The notes beneath the pieces are model-generated. The model had not been told where the DNA came from and made no database searches. It was given only the letters and a program-made list of their open reading frames with translations. This document shows, in pieces, positions 53,234 through 61,109 of a stretch of DNA of 64,000 nucleotides. Position numbers and translations under genes: made by a program. The DNA is from Lederbergia sp. NSJ-179 (lineage in GTDB: Bacteria; Bacillota; Bacilli; Bacillales; Bacillaceae_C): contig NZ_JALIFP010000021.1 of the NCBI RefSeq assembly GCF_022867885.1, positions 1 through 64,000 on the forward strand, written 5' to 3'. How positions within the stretch are numbered: position 1 is the first letter of the stretch; each line of letters opens with the position of its first letter.

Positions 53234-53647
53234 TTGAACACAATAAAAAAAATAAGTTTATTTGTAATACTACCTATTTTTATAGTGATTATCTTTCTGT
53301 TTTTTATCTTAGATTCTCTATTCTTCAACATCAGTCTTGATAGACTTAATGGAACTGGAGAAAAACAAGAAGAATATACATCGCCTAATGGAAAATATAA
53401 AGCTGAATTTTTTATTATTAATAAAGGTGGAGCAACAGCTGATTTTCAAGAAAGAGTATCTATTACATCTTTAAAAGACAATAAGAAGGAATTTAAGGAT
53501 AAAACAATATATTGGTTGTATCCATCTAAAGAAAACACAACGATACAGTGGAAAGATGACAATACAATTATTATTAATGACAAAATAATAAACATCCATA
53601 ATAAAAAATCATATTACAATTGGAAAAAAGATAATGATTTGAGTTAA
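53234..53647 (+). CDS. DUF5412-like membrane-anchored protein, possible immunity protein
   Basis: 137 residues, TTG start with AGGGGAATAAC upstream. One N-terminal membrane segment (LFVILPIFIVIIFLFFILDSLFF), then an extracytoplasmic domain with YTSPNGKYKAEFFIINKGGATADFQERVSI and WKDDNTIIINDKIINI, the pattern of DUF5412. Such genes often sit directly behind polymorphic toxin tips, so I infer immunity function. The gene is intact while its toxin partner is broken. Very AT-rich, like the toxin remnant. Confidence 0.65.
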   Translation: MNTIKKISLFVILPIFIVIIFLFFILDSLFFNISLDRLNGTGEKQEEYTSPNGKYKAEFFIINKGGATADFQERVSITSLKDNKKEFKDKTIYWLYPSKENTTIQWKDDNTIIINDKIINIHNKKSYYNWKKDNDLS

Positions 53648-53687
53648 AATTTGAAAATTGGTTTGTTTATTCAGAATGGACATTAAG

Positions 53688-53742
53688 GAGTCCTGATGGT
53701 TAAAATGCAGATTTTCGTTTGCCGGTAGGACTCTTTTTTTCT
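53688..53742 (+). terminator. terminator after the DUF5412-like gene
   Basis: GAGTCCT (about 53689) pairs with AGGACTC (about 53728), followed by seven T. Confidence 0.7.
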
Positions 53743-53920
53743 TGAAGGTGGCTTCAATAATAATATTTCTGTGTCGCTAAAACAGGTGATGTTCAAATTA
53801 CCGCCACTTCTGTCATCTTTTTTTGTCAGCGATAGACGCCAGACTTACCACTCGTTGCCTTAAAAAGTGGGTAATATTAAAATAATGTAAAACAAAAGCA
53901 AATTTCTCTTTTATCGATAA

Positions 53921-54181
53921 TATGATGATGCAATTGATGAAGTAATTTCCTTGGATAGAGAAGTCGCAAAAAGTTTGGGTGCAAATACGGAGAATAAGAC
54001 TAGAGATAATGCGATTATACGTGTTTTTGAGGGTGGGAAGTATATTCAATTGGCATTCTAATCCGATAATCCAGACAGAAAAATAGCACCTTATTCAGAA
54101 GGGGATAGATTAGGTTTAGATAAGAAAATACCGGATTATGAAGAGGTAAGGGCAAAGAAACAAAACTCTAAAAGCAGATAA
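53921..54181 (+). pseudogene. unknown gene fragment with internal stop
   Basis: Reads DDAIDEVISLDREVAKSLGA and on to IRVFEGGKYIQLAF, then TAA at 54059-54061, then SDNPDRKIAPYSEGDRLGLD and on to KKQNSKSR with TAA at 54181. The frame opens after a stop at 53918-53920 and has no start. The even coding quality on both sides of the stop suggests a decayed gene. Family not recognised. The remainder of 53743-53920 has nothing I can identify. Confidence 0.4.
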
Positions 54182-54187
54182 AAAATG

Positions 54188-54335
54188 TCTGCTTGAAACT
54201 CATAATGATTAGTTCCGTGTTATAATCGGGATAGGTGTTGCTTTGAAATAAAGTTCGATAATTTATATAGAGAGTTTGATACAATTAAGTTGGTAAGCTG
54301 GGCTGTGACAACTCAACAAACGGGCCATTATCTAA
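54188..54335 (+). repeat. accessory-region repeat, full copy
   Basis: Contains GAAACTCATAATGA, TATAATCGGG, TTTGAAATAAAGTT-GATAATTTATA, then AGTTTGATACAATTA-GTTG-TAAGCTG, TGTGACAA-T-AACAA and GGCCATT. The first half recurs at 57189-57260, the second half at 57065-57131 and a part at 56032-56062. It forms the leader of the Nudix gene that follows. Confidence 0.6.
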
Positions 54336-54354
54336 AACAAAGGAGAAAAGAGAA

Positions 54355-54822
54355 ATGATGAAAATTGATTTATATACTATGTGCATAGTACAAGATGAAG
54401 ATAAGGTATTATTAGTAAATAGGCCAAGTAAACTTGGTTTTCCTGGTTATTTAGGTGCAGGAGGCAAAGTTGATTTTCCAGAAGGACTTACTGAAGGGGC
54501 TATTCGTGAAGTATGGGAGGAAACAGGATTGAAAGTTAAGGATTTAGTTTTTAAAGGCATAGATGAATGTGTCGTTCCTGAAAAAAACTATAGATATATG
54601 GTTTTTAATTATTTAGCTAAATCTTATGAAGGTGAGTTATTAACAGATCCACCAGAAGGCGAGTTATTATGGGTTCCAATTGAAGAGGTACTTAGTCTTC
54701 CTATGCAATCTTGGTTTAAAAGGAAATTCCCATTATTTTTTGAGGAAGGAACGTTTGAAATATATGAAGTATGGGATGAAGAAAATGAAGTCATGTTAAA
54801 AGAATCAGTGAAAATGTTATAA
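54355..54822 (+). CDS. Nudix hydrolase (8-oxo-dGTPase/MutT-like)
   Basis: 155 residues, ATG ATG at 54355 with AAAGGAGAAAAG upstream. The Nudix box is complete (GGKVDFPEGLTEGAIREV followed by WEETGL). LYTMCIVQDEDKVLLVNRP and FPGYLGAGG resemble the 8-oxo-dGTP diphosphatase group. It hydrolyses a nucleoside diphosphate derivative, exact substrate unknown. Part of a series of small accessory genes with similar leaders. Confidence 0.85.
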   Translation: MMKIDLYTMCIVQDEDKVLLVNRPSKLGFPGYLGAGGKVDFPEGLTEGAIREVWEETGLKVKDLVFKGIDECVVPEKNYRYMVFNYLAKSYEGELLTDPPEGELLWVPIEEVLSLPMQSWFKRKFPLFFEEGTFEIYEVWDEENEVMLKESVKML

Positions 54823-55032
54823 TTGTTCCACTAACGGGCGCTTTAGCTGAATAAAAGTTGTGCCAGAATCGGGCCATATTGTGGCATAACGGATGAACAA
54901 TATTTTGCTAAAGTTAGGGTCAATTGGTGCATAGTAAAAAGAAATATTTACTTGACCATATACCTAAAAATACAGACATATTAGGGTTACCTGAAAAGGA
55001 ATTCGTTAAATAAAAATAAGGAGGGATTTCAA

Positions 55033-55476
55033 ATGGAAATATATCAAGCTACGATTGAGGATTTAGAAGGTGTATCAAATTTATTTAATTCATACCGCAT
55101 GTTTTATGAACAAACATCAGATTTAGAGGGTGCTAAGGAATACATAAAAGAGCGTTTAGAAAATGAAGAATCCGTAATATTTGTTGTTAAGAAGAACCAA
55201 AAGTACGTGGGATTCACACAGCTTTATCCTACTTTCTCTTCTATTTCGATGAAAAAAGCATGGATATTAAATGATTTGTTTGTCAATCTGGAAGCAAGGA
55301 AACAAGGGGTAGGAGAAATGCTTTTACATAAGGCAAAAGATTATGCTATTAAAACAGGGGCTAAAAGCATTGCTCTTAGTACAGCACAAGATAATTTTTC
55401 AGCACAAAGGCTCTATGAAAAAAATGGATATGAACGGGATTCACAGTTTTATCACTATGAATTAAGTTTAACTTAA
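55033..55476 (+). CDS. GNAT-family N-acetyltransferase
   Basis: 147 residues, ATG with AAGGAGGGATTTCAA upstream. Full GNAT fold: AWILNDLFVNLEARKQGVGEMLLHKAKDYA (acetyl-CoA loop RKQGVG) and SIALSTAQDNFSAQRLYEKNGYERDSQFYHYEL. Substrate unknown. The preceding gap 54823-55032 holds only degenerate repeat pieces (CGGGCGCTTTAGCTGAA, again near 55503). Confidence 0.88.
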   Translation: MEIYQATIEDLEGVSNLFNSYRMFYEQTSDLEGAKEYIKERLENEESVIFVVKKNQKYVGFTQLYPTFSSISMKKAWILNDLFVNLEARKQGVGEMLLHKAKDYAIKTGAKSIALSTAQDNFSAQRLYEKNGYERDSQFYHYELSLT

Positions 55477-55686
55477 TAACCGTTTTACCGATTATTCATC
55501 AATCGGGCGCGATAGCTGAAGATCATAGGTATAAAATGATCAAACTTTTTTGCGAAAAATATATACTAATTCACAAGAGAGAACCCATTTTGATTTTTCA
55601 AAACTTATCTTTTAATTTAACCTCAATTGTGGGTTTATAATTATAGTATAGATTACAATAAGAGAATTAATAAAGGAGTGATAGAC

Positions 55687-55929
55687 ATGTCACATTTTGA
55701 AACAAATGTATTGAAGTTGTTAGGAGAAATGAATCAACGTCAGAAAGATTTTCAAAAAGAGGTAAATAATCGTTTTGATGATGTGAATAAACAGTTTGAT
55801 GATGTAAACAAGCGATTTGATAAGATTGAATCGGATTTGGCGGAAGTCAAAAAGACAACAAATATGATTCATGAAGAAGTTACTTCTATAAGAGTAGATG
55901 TGACAAAAGAAAAAATAATGAAAAATTAA
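55687..55929 (+). CDS. small coiled-coil protein
   Basis: 80 residues from the ATG at 55687, with AAAGGAGTGATAGAC upstream. MSHFETNVLKLLGEMNQRQKDF then heptad-like tandem units (NRFDDVNKQFDDVNKRFDKIE) with hydrophobic spacing of a long coiled coil. Such small proteins are common in Bacillus genomes and phages and lack known function. The upstream open frame beyond the ATG is not coding. Confidence 0.6.
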   Translation: MSHFETNVLKLLGEMNQRQKDFQKEVNNRFDDVNKQFDDVNKRFDKIESDLAEVKKTTNMIHEEVTSIRVDVTKEKIMKN

Positions 55930-56103
55930 ATCATATGAACAGAAATTGTCTAGTTGTCGTCGTAAAATATTGGATTTGAACGACAGGGACAAATTGGGGT
56001 TAACCAGGTTAACTATAGTTAACTGATGCATCTTTGAAATAAAGTTTAATAATTTATATCTTTCAAGGCTACAGCAAGAGCAAGTAAAGAAAAAAGCATC
56101 CTT

Positions 56104-56473
56104 TTAAAGAAAAAAACTGACTCTCATTGCCGGGATGTTCCATTCTTCTTTTAGCTTTTTTAGGGTTTCTAATCGCTTATCTGTAATTTTATTCACTTCA
56201 TTATCTTTAAGCTTGCCAATCGTAATAATTTCTGCAATTTCTGCCTTATCGCCAACAATTCGATAAACAATCCGAATGCCAATTTTTCGGAATTTAATCT
56301 TTCTGCAACCAATTAAATTCCGCGTTAACTCTTCTCCTAGAACATCCGCACGTTCTTCCATTTTTGCAAGAGCAGTATCTACAAGTTTTTTAATGGAACC
56401 ATCCAATTTTCGATATTCCTTTTTTGCTTCCTCAATAAAAACAATTTCAAACTTTATCTGTTCCCTTGATCAC
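56104..56473 (-). pseudogene. RelE/ParE-family toxin, apparent frameshift at the 5' end
   Basis: The ORF starting ATG-like at 56406 lacks the conserved N-terminus, which is nevertheless present upstream in the same frame (KFEIVFIEEAKKEYRKLDGSIKK) without any start codon. A GTG at 56473 overlaps the antitoxin stop (GTGA), as expected for a coupled pair, but reads MIKGTDKV and stops; deleting one base would join it to KFEIVFIEE. The body has LIGCRKIKFRKIGIRIVYRIVGDKAEIAEIITIGK, typical RelE/ParE. The toxin is therefore probably inactive, or uses a non-standard start. Confidence 0.65.
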
Positions 56474-56835
56474 TCGAATAACTCTTCATCAGAAATGGCG
56501 TTTGGATCAATACGACGGAATTCCTCATATCCATTCTTACCCATTACTTCTTTTAGATGGTATCTAATATTAGCGGCGTCGGCTTTTTCAATTCGGCGTG
56601 CGAGATTAATTTCCCAAGATAGCTCACTTAGAGCTTCAAGTTCCATATATAGCTTTTCATATTCTTTATAATCCAATAAGACAGAATCAATCCGATTATT
56701 TTCAGAAATAAATTGCGGGATTACTTTTGCCTTTTTTCGAACTTCCCCAAAACGTTTAGCTGCTAACGATGCTGGAACAACCTGATCTACATTAAAATGT
56801 GGTTTATCCTGTTCATTCACCGCCAATCTTTTCAT
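56470..56835 (-). CDS. Phd/YefM-like antitoxin
   Basis: 121 residues from the ATG at 56835 (GAAGAGAG upstream on the minus strand); the longer frame contains no conserved sequence. N-terminal Phd fold (VVPASLAAKRFGEVRKKAKVIPQFISENNRIDSVLLDYKEYEKLYMELEAL) binds DNA; the C-terminal acidic tail (FRRIDPNAISDEELFE) would neutralise the toxin. Overlaps the toxin start region by GTGA. A palindrome lies about 45 nt upstream. Confidence 0.8.
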   Translation of the reverse strand: MKRLAVNEQDKPHFNVDQVVPASLAAKRFGEVRKKAKVIPQFISENNRIDSVLLDYKEYEKLYMELEALSELSWEINLARRIEKADAANIRYHLKEVMGKNGYEEFRRIDPNAISDEELFE

Positions 56836-56879
56836 CTCTCTTCTTGGATACGCTTCATATAATAAAAGGATACCAGTAA

Positions 56880-56911
56880 TTGCGTAAAATGCACAGTTAA
56901 ACGTTACGCAA
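56880..56911. promoter_or_regulatory. candidate antitoxin operator TTGCGTAA/TTACGCAA
   Basis: Perfect 8-bp inverted half-sites at 56880-56887 and 56904-56911, three helical turns end to end, upstream of the Phd-like antitoxin gene on the minus strand. Position and symmetry suit autoregulation. The rest of 56836-57407 contains repeat pieces (57065-57131, 57189-57260) and no gene. Confidence 0.45.
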
Positions 56912-57064
56912 GTTAAAGAGGGAGTTTGAACGCGCCTAAATGATGTTCTACCTTTTTTTAGAAAAACCCTACAAGTTAGTCGGTTATTCAGTAAAGATGT
57001 TAGATACATTTTGAAATAATAAATGAATTTATAAGAAAAACGAAGAAAACAAGAGAAATCGTTA

Positions 57065-57262
57065 GTATATAGAGGGAGTTTGATACAATTACGTTGATAA
57101 GCTGATTGTGACAATTTAACAAGCAGGCCATTTTGCTGGCTGCTTTTCCGCTGCTCAAAGGAACTTTAAATGAAGGTAACAAAAGTTTGTTTGAAACTCA
57201 TAATGAAGTTCTGTTGCTATAATCGGGTTAAGTGTGACCTTGAAATAAAGTTTGATAGGATA
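57065..57262 (+). repeat. accessory-region repeat, rearranged copy
   Basis: 57065-57131 matches the second half of the 54188-54335 element (GAGTTTGATACAATTA-GTTG-TAAGCTG, TGTGACAA), and 57189-57260 matches its first half (GAAACTCATAATGA, TATAATCGGG, TTGAAATAAAGTTTGATA), so the halves are in swapped order. Confidence 0.55.
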
Positions 57263-57407
57263 TAGGTTATCCCCCCACCTCTGCCATCTTTTTGACCCAC
57301 TTCAGACAAGATATTGATCCACCTGTGACAGAACCTAAATAGCACTCATACATAAAACGGGCGTGTGTATTCTTTTGGTTATTTGGAACATTGGAGGGAT
57401 CAAAAAA

Positions 57408-58406
57408 TCAATTCGATCTCCTTACCCTATACAGAGCGAGGAACAGAAGAATGATGGCTATAAGCGCAAAGACCCCATTCCCGATCAGATCAACGGTTCC
57501 TTTTGCGCCAATAACTGGATATTGGAGGAAGCCGTTCCAAGCGTATGTCAGCAAAGCACCCCCCGCAAGTGCGACTAAATGGGATTCCCCCCACCCTTCA
57601 GAACGTGACCAGCGTGTGCATATAATAATCATTATTGTGAAAAGCGCGATACAGACACAGACAGTCAACCAACTATGCAGTAGATGGTTGCTAACCATAA
57701 ACAAGCTTGATGCGACCAGTGACACAATCCCAACGAGCCGTGGACTCGGTGCAATCCCCCTTGTGATGGAGAGCGAACTTTGGTGAATGGCAAATGCAAC
57801 GACAATAAGGACTATGATTGCAACAAGTGTACCAATCAATTGGGGTGCCGTCGAAAGAAAGAATCCCTGCACGTATGTGCCAAAGAAATTTATCGCTGAT
57901 CCAAAAATGAACAATAGGCCGACAACCGTCAGACCAATCTTCCCTAACCAAGGTCTGGTTCTTTGATCGGGGACCAGTGATTCCATAAGGGCAATTGGCA
58001 CGCTCGTGCTCCAAACCGTGTGAAGCGTAAGAACAAACAGTGTCCACCAGGCGCCCATTCCAAGTGCCGGAATATAAGTGGAACTGAGCAATTCCTGACC
58101 AGCATAAGACGGATTGAACAGTGATTGTGTGATCAGGCCTTCCTCAATAACACCATAAGCCAAGCCGAGCAGAATCATCGTCGGCCAACCGCGGTGGAAA
58201 CGTCGAGTTATTTCTCGAATGAGGATCGCCCCGCCACCATACATCGGCGCAAAGAAGAGCGGGGCTGCGATCGAACTTATTGATATGTTGCCGAGTAAAA
58301 ACTCCGCGACTAGCGGAGAAAGAAAAAACAGTCCAAATGCAGGCGCGACACGACGACGCATTGTCAAAGGACTAGTTGAAACTAGGTTAAGATTCATCTT
58401 ACTCAA
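57408..58406 (-). CDS. polytopic membrane protein, possibly CPBP-protease-like
   Basis: 332 residues with about nine membrane segments. LAYGVIEEGLITQSLFNPSY has the adjacent glutamates of CPBP/ABI intramembrane proteases, and LFVLTLHTVWSTS could give a later histidine, but the full EExxxR...FxxxH...HxxxN pattern is not met. Base composition is visibly more GC-rich than the toxin region just before it. Function unknown. It precedes (on the minus strand it follows) the ABC/two-component island and may have come with it. Confidence 0.55.
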   Translation of the reverse strand: MSKMNLNLVSTSPLTMRRRVAPAFGLFFLSPLVAEFLLGNISISSIAAPLFFAPMYGGGAILIREITRRFHRGWPTMILLGLAYGVIEEGLITQSLFNPSYAGQELLSSTYIPALGMGAWWTLFVLTLHTVWSTSVPIALMESLVPDQRTRPWLGKIGLTVVGLLFIFGSAINFFGTYVQGFFLSTAPQLIGTLVAIIVLIVVAFAIHQSSLSITRGIAPSPRLVGIVSLVASSLFMVSNHLLHSWLTVCVCIALFTIMIIICTRWSRSEGWGESHLVALAGGALLTYAWNGFLQYPVIGAKGTVDLIGNGVFALIAIILLFLALYRVRRSN

Positions 58407-58609
58407 GTTTTTCTCTCCTCATTTATTTTTTATAGTGTATGGTGAACTCGCAATTACGTGGTAGGAAAACATGTAAATGGTCCTCATGTGGTGTTTCCAT
58501 TGTCATTAATCTGATTGTGATTAGGTTATACGGTGTTGTCACCACAGCCCGTGCTATACTTCCCCAATAAAAAAAGTATTTTTATAAAGATTTCTCAAAC
58601 ATGATCGTC

Positions 58610-59350
58610 TTATTCCCCGCTCCAGCGGAAAAACCGTGAAGACAAAATGATTGACACGATGGCGACACCAATGAGGACCGCGACATCCACCCCATTCTCC
58701 CAAATCGGTGTGAAATTCCATGTTTGCCTTATTAAATCAATGACGTAGTAAAGCGGAAGGATGTGGGCGATAACACGTAATACGTTTGGCATCCATTCAA
58801 TCGGAAAGGTGGCTCCCGATAGAAAAATCATCAAATTCAAGACGAGTGAACTGATGGCTGAGGCAGTCCGAACGTTTTTGGCAATTGAATTGATCAACAG
58901 TCCGAACGGAAAGAAGGCAACTAGGCTTAATAGGATGGCTAATAAGGTACTTCCCAAATATTTCGGTACATGTAAATGGAAGACGAGGTATCCAAAAATG
59001 AGAATAATTACGGCGCTGATGGTAAAAATGACGGTTCCCTGCACGGTTTGCGCCGTTAATACCATCCAGGGCCTTACTGTTGTGACCTGATAGCGTCGCA
59101 AAATGCCTTTTTCACGATAGTTAGCCATCACCGTTCCGATTCCGAAAAACGCAGTGGTCAAGATGTTCACGGCAATCCAGGACGGGATGTAAGCATTGCT
59201 GTATGTCATCCCACCGATTTTTGCGCTTCCGAACATCTCTCCGAATAGCCAGATCATCAGAACCGGAAATAAAAAGGTCCAGAACACGGCCATTTTTTCT
59301 CGAAAAAATAACTTTGTTTCCATTACCGACAGTTTCACAATTTTATTCAT
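58610..59350 (-). CDS. ABC-2 type transporter permease
   Basis: 246 residues with six membrane segments (MKLFFREKMAVFWTFLFPVLMIWLFGEMFG-type start, LRRYQVTTVRPW, FFPFGLLINSIAKNVRTASAISSLVLNLMIFLSGATFPIEWMP). Permease of a drug/lipopeptide exporter of the LnrM/N (YfiM/N) kind. Its start overlaps the ATPase stop by 4 nt. B. subtilis has two permeases; only one is seen here, so it may form a homodimer. Confidence 0.88.
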   Translation of the reverse strand: MNKIVKLSVMETKLFFREKMAVFWTFLFPVLMIWLFGEMFGSAKIGGMTYSNAYIPSWIAVNILTTAFFGIGTVMANYREKGILRRYQVTTVRPWMVLTAQTVQGTVIFTISAVIILIFGYLVFHLHVPKYLGSTLLAILLSLVAFFPFGLLINSIAKNVRTASAISSLVLNLMIFLSGATFPIEWMPNVLRVIAHILPLYYVIDLIRQTWNFTPIWENGVDVAVLIGVAIVSIILSSRFFRWSGE

Positions 59351-60258
59351 ACTGATCGCTCCTTTAACAGGTGAACAAACAAATCATCCAGCGTGCCACG
59401 CTCGAAACGGAATGCGGTCACTTTCCAATCGCGTTCTTCACATTCTTTTAAAACCAAATAGGCGGAACGCTGGAGATTCTCCGTTCGAATTCTCACCTGT
59501 TCCCTGGTTTTCTCCACGTGAATCACGCTGGGGAGGGAAATCAATACATCGGGATCCACATCAAAACTCTCAAACGCTAGGTAGTTTGTCGCAAGGTCTT
59601 CGAGTAACTCATTCGGTTTTCCAAGTGCCCGGATTCGGCCATCGTACACCATGGCGATCCGGTCGCAAAGTTTTTCGGCTTCTTCCATATAATGCGTTGT
59701 GACTAGGATGGTGGTTCCTTGTTCCTTCAGGGTATGGATGACTTCCCATAACTCGCGGCGTGCTTGCGGATCGAGCCCCATGCTCGGTTCATCCAAAAAT
59801 ACAATTTCGGGTTGATGCAAAACGGATAAAGCGAGTGTTACCCGTTGTTTCCAGCCACCAGAAAGATTCTTGAAATAAGAATTGAGTTTGTCTTGCAAAT
59901 GTAACTGTTCAATGATGTCCACCAGGCCGTGTGTGTCATAAAAAGAGGCAAACAGATTTAGCGCTTCCTTGACCTTCATTAACTCCTGGATGGATGTATC
60001 CTGAAACTGCACCCCAATTTTTTTATTTAATTGATAGCGGTCTGATTCCTTGCCGGGGTCATAGCCGAGTACGTGTACCCTTCCGGAATCTCTTTTCCGC
60101 AATCCTTCCAGAATCTCAATCGTTGTAGTTTTACCAGATCCGTTCGGACCAACAATCCCGAAAATTTCGCCTTTTTCGACTGTAAAAGAAATCCCCTGTA
60201 CGGCTCGAGTTTCCCCGTACTGTTTGGTTAAGCCTTCAACTTCAATGACATGTGGCAC
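59347..60258 (-). CDS. ABC-2 exporter ATPase (LnrL/YfiL-like)
   Basis: 303 residues. Walker A GPNGSGKTTTIE, Q-loop VQFQDTSIQ, signature LSGGWKQRV, Walker B IVFLDEPSMGLDP, H-loop TTHYMEEAE and a C-terminal domain of about 80 residues. Drug-resistance ATPase subfamily. Coupled to the permease gene and preceded by an inserted palindromic repeat that separates it from the regulator genes. Confidence 0.9.
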   Translation of the reverse strand: MPHVIEVEGLTKQYGETRAVQGISFTVEKGEIFGIVGPNGSGKTTTIEILEGLRKRDSGRVHVLGYDPGKESDRYQLNKKIGVQFQDTSIQELMKVKEALNLFASFYDTHGLVDIIEQLHLQDKLNSYFKNLSGGWKQRVTLALSVLHQPEIVFLDEPSMGLDPQARRELWEVIHTLKEQGTTILVTTHYMEEAEKLCDRIAMVYDGRIRALGKPNELLEDLATNYLAFESFDVDPDVLISLPSVIHVEKTREQVRIRTENLQRSAYLVLKECEERDWKVTAFRFERGTLDDLFVHLLKERSV

Positions 60259-60345
60259 TTTTTTCTCCTTCTCTCATAAAGAAATTCTCTCTCTTCGGTC
60301 TTGCATCATAAAATCAGTTTTGTTTTACAAGGTAAGTTAAAAATA

Positions 60346-60494
60346 AAGTATAAAAATTGGCTATTGTTGGATCCAGCTCCAGGCGCCATCGGCTCGAGGT
60401 CAAATAACCTGAGCCAATAAAAGTCAAGATCGGACTTTTCTTGTCTCAGAACATTTGCTTGTCGGGGCTGACCAAGGCGCTTGCGCTTTTCTTA
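60346..60494 (+). repeat. palindromic dispersed repeat, copy 6
   Basis: Nearly identical to 38295-38445. CTCGAGGTCAAATAACCTGAGCC, AAAAGTC...GACTTTT hairpin, GTCTCAGAACATTTGCTTG, ending GGCGCTTGCGCTTTTCTTA. The final TTA is the complement of the stop codon of the response-regulator gene, so the element supplies that stop. Confidence 0.85.
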
Positions 60495-61109
60495 CAAAAA
60501 TGGTTCTTCCGGCAGCCACCCTTTGTTTTCGGCAATGGAGACGGCATCCATTCGGTTTCTCGCTTCCAGCTTCTGAATAATTTCGGAGATGTAGTTGCGG
60601 ATCGTAGCTGGAGAGAGATAGAGAGCCTTACTGACCTCTTTGACTGAATCCCCCTTCTTCAGGTGCAACAAAATCTCGGATTCTCGTTTCGTCAGTGGGT
60701 TTATTTCTTCCATCATGGAAAAAGTCAGATGTGGGCTGAAGACACGTTTGCCCACGTGAATTTTTCGCAGTGCTTCCGCCAATTCGGACACGGGCGTATC
60801 TTTTAGCAAATAACCCATTACTCCGGCCTTCACGGCACGTTGCAGGTACCCGCTTCGGGCGAAGGTGGTCACGATGGCGACCCGGCATTCACTGCCTTCA
60901 TCCCTCAACTTTTCCGCTGCCTCCAGTCCACTTAACAATGGCATCTCTATATCGAGCACGGCAATATCGGCGTTTTTTTCCTGAATCAGCTGGAGAGCCT
61001 GTTCACCGTTGTTGGCTTCCCCGACAATTTCAATATCTTCTTCCAGGGCCAATAACTGGCTGACCGCGGACCGAAGCATTCCTTGATCTTCCGCAATGAC
61101 GATTTTCAT
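60492..61109 (-). CDS. NarL/LuxR-family response regulator
   Basis: 205 residues. Receiver domain with phosphorylation Asp at D53 (IAVLDIEMP), acidic pocket ED at 7-8, K at about 103 (LKDTP), and a LuxR-type HTH (LTKRESEILLHLKKGDSVKEVSKALYLSPATIRNYISEII). DesR/LnrK type. The ATG overlaps the histidine kinase stop by 4 nt. The stop codon lies in a palindromic repeat, so the last residues may differ from the ancestral ones. Likely activates the ABC exporter genes. Confidence 0.93.
   Translation of the reverse strand: MKIVIAEDQGMLRSAVSQLLALEEDIEIVGEANNGEQALQLIQEKNADIAVLDIEMPLLSGLEAAEKLRDEGSECRVAIVTTFARSGYLQRAVKAGVMGYLLKDTPVSELAEALRKIHVGKRVFSPHLTFSMMEEINPLTKRESEILLHLKKGDSVKEVSKALYLSPATIRNYISEIIQKLEARNRMDAVSIAENKGWLPEEPFL

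Noticed and set aside
57363-57786. Plus-strand frames near 57400-57790
   Set aside because: Antisense shadows of the membrane protein gene at 57408-58406, without start signals.
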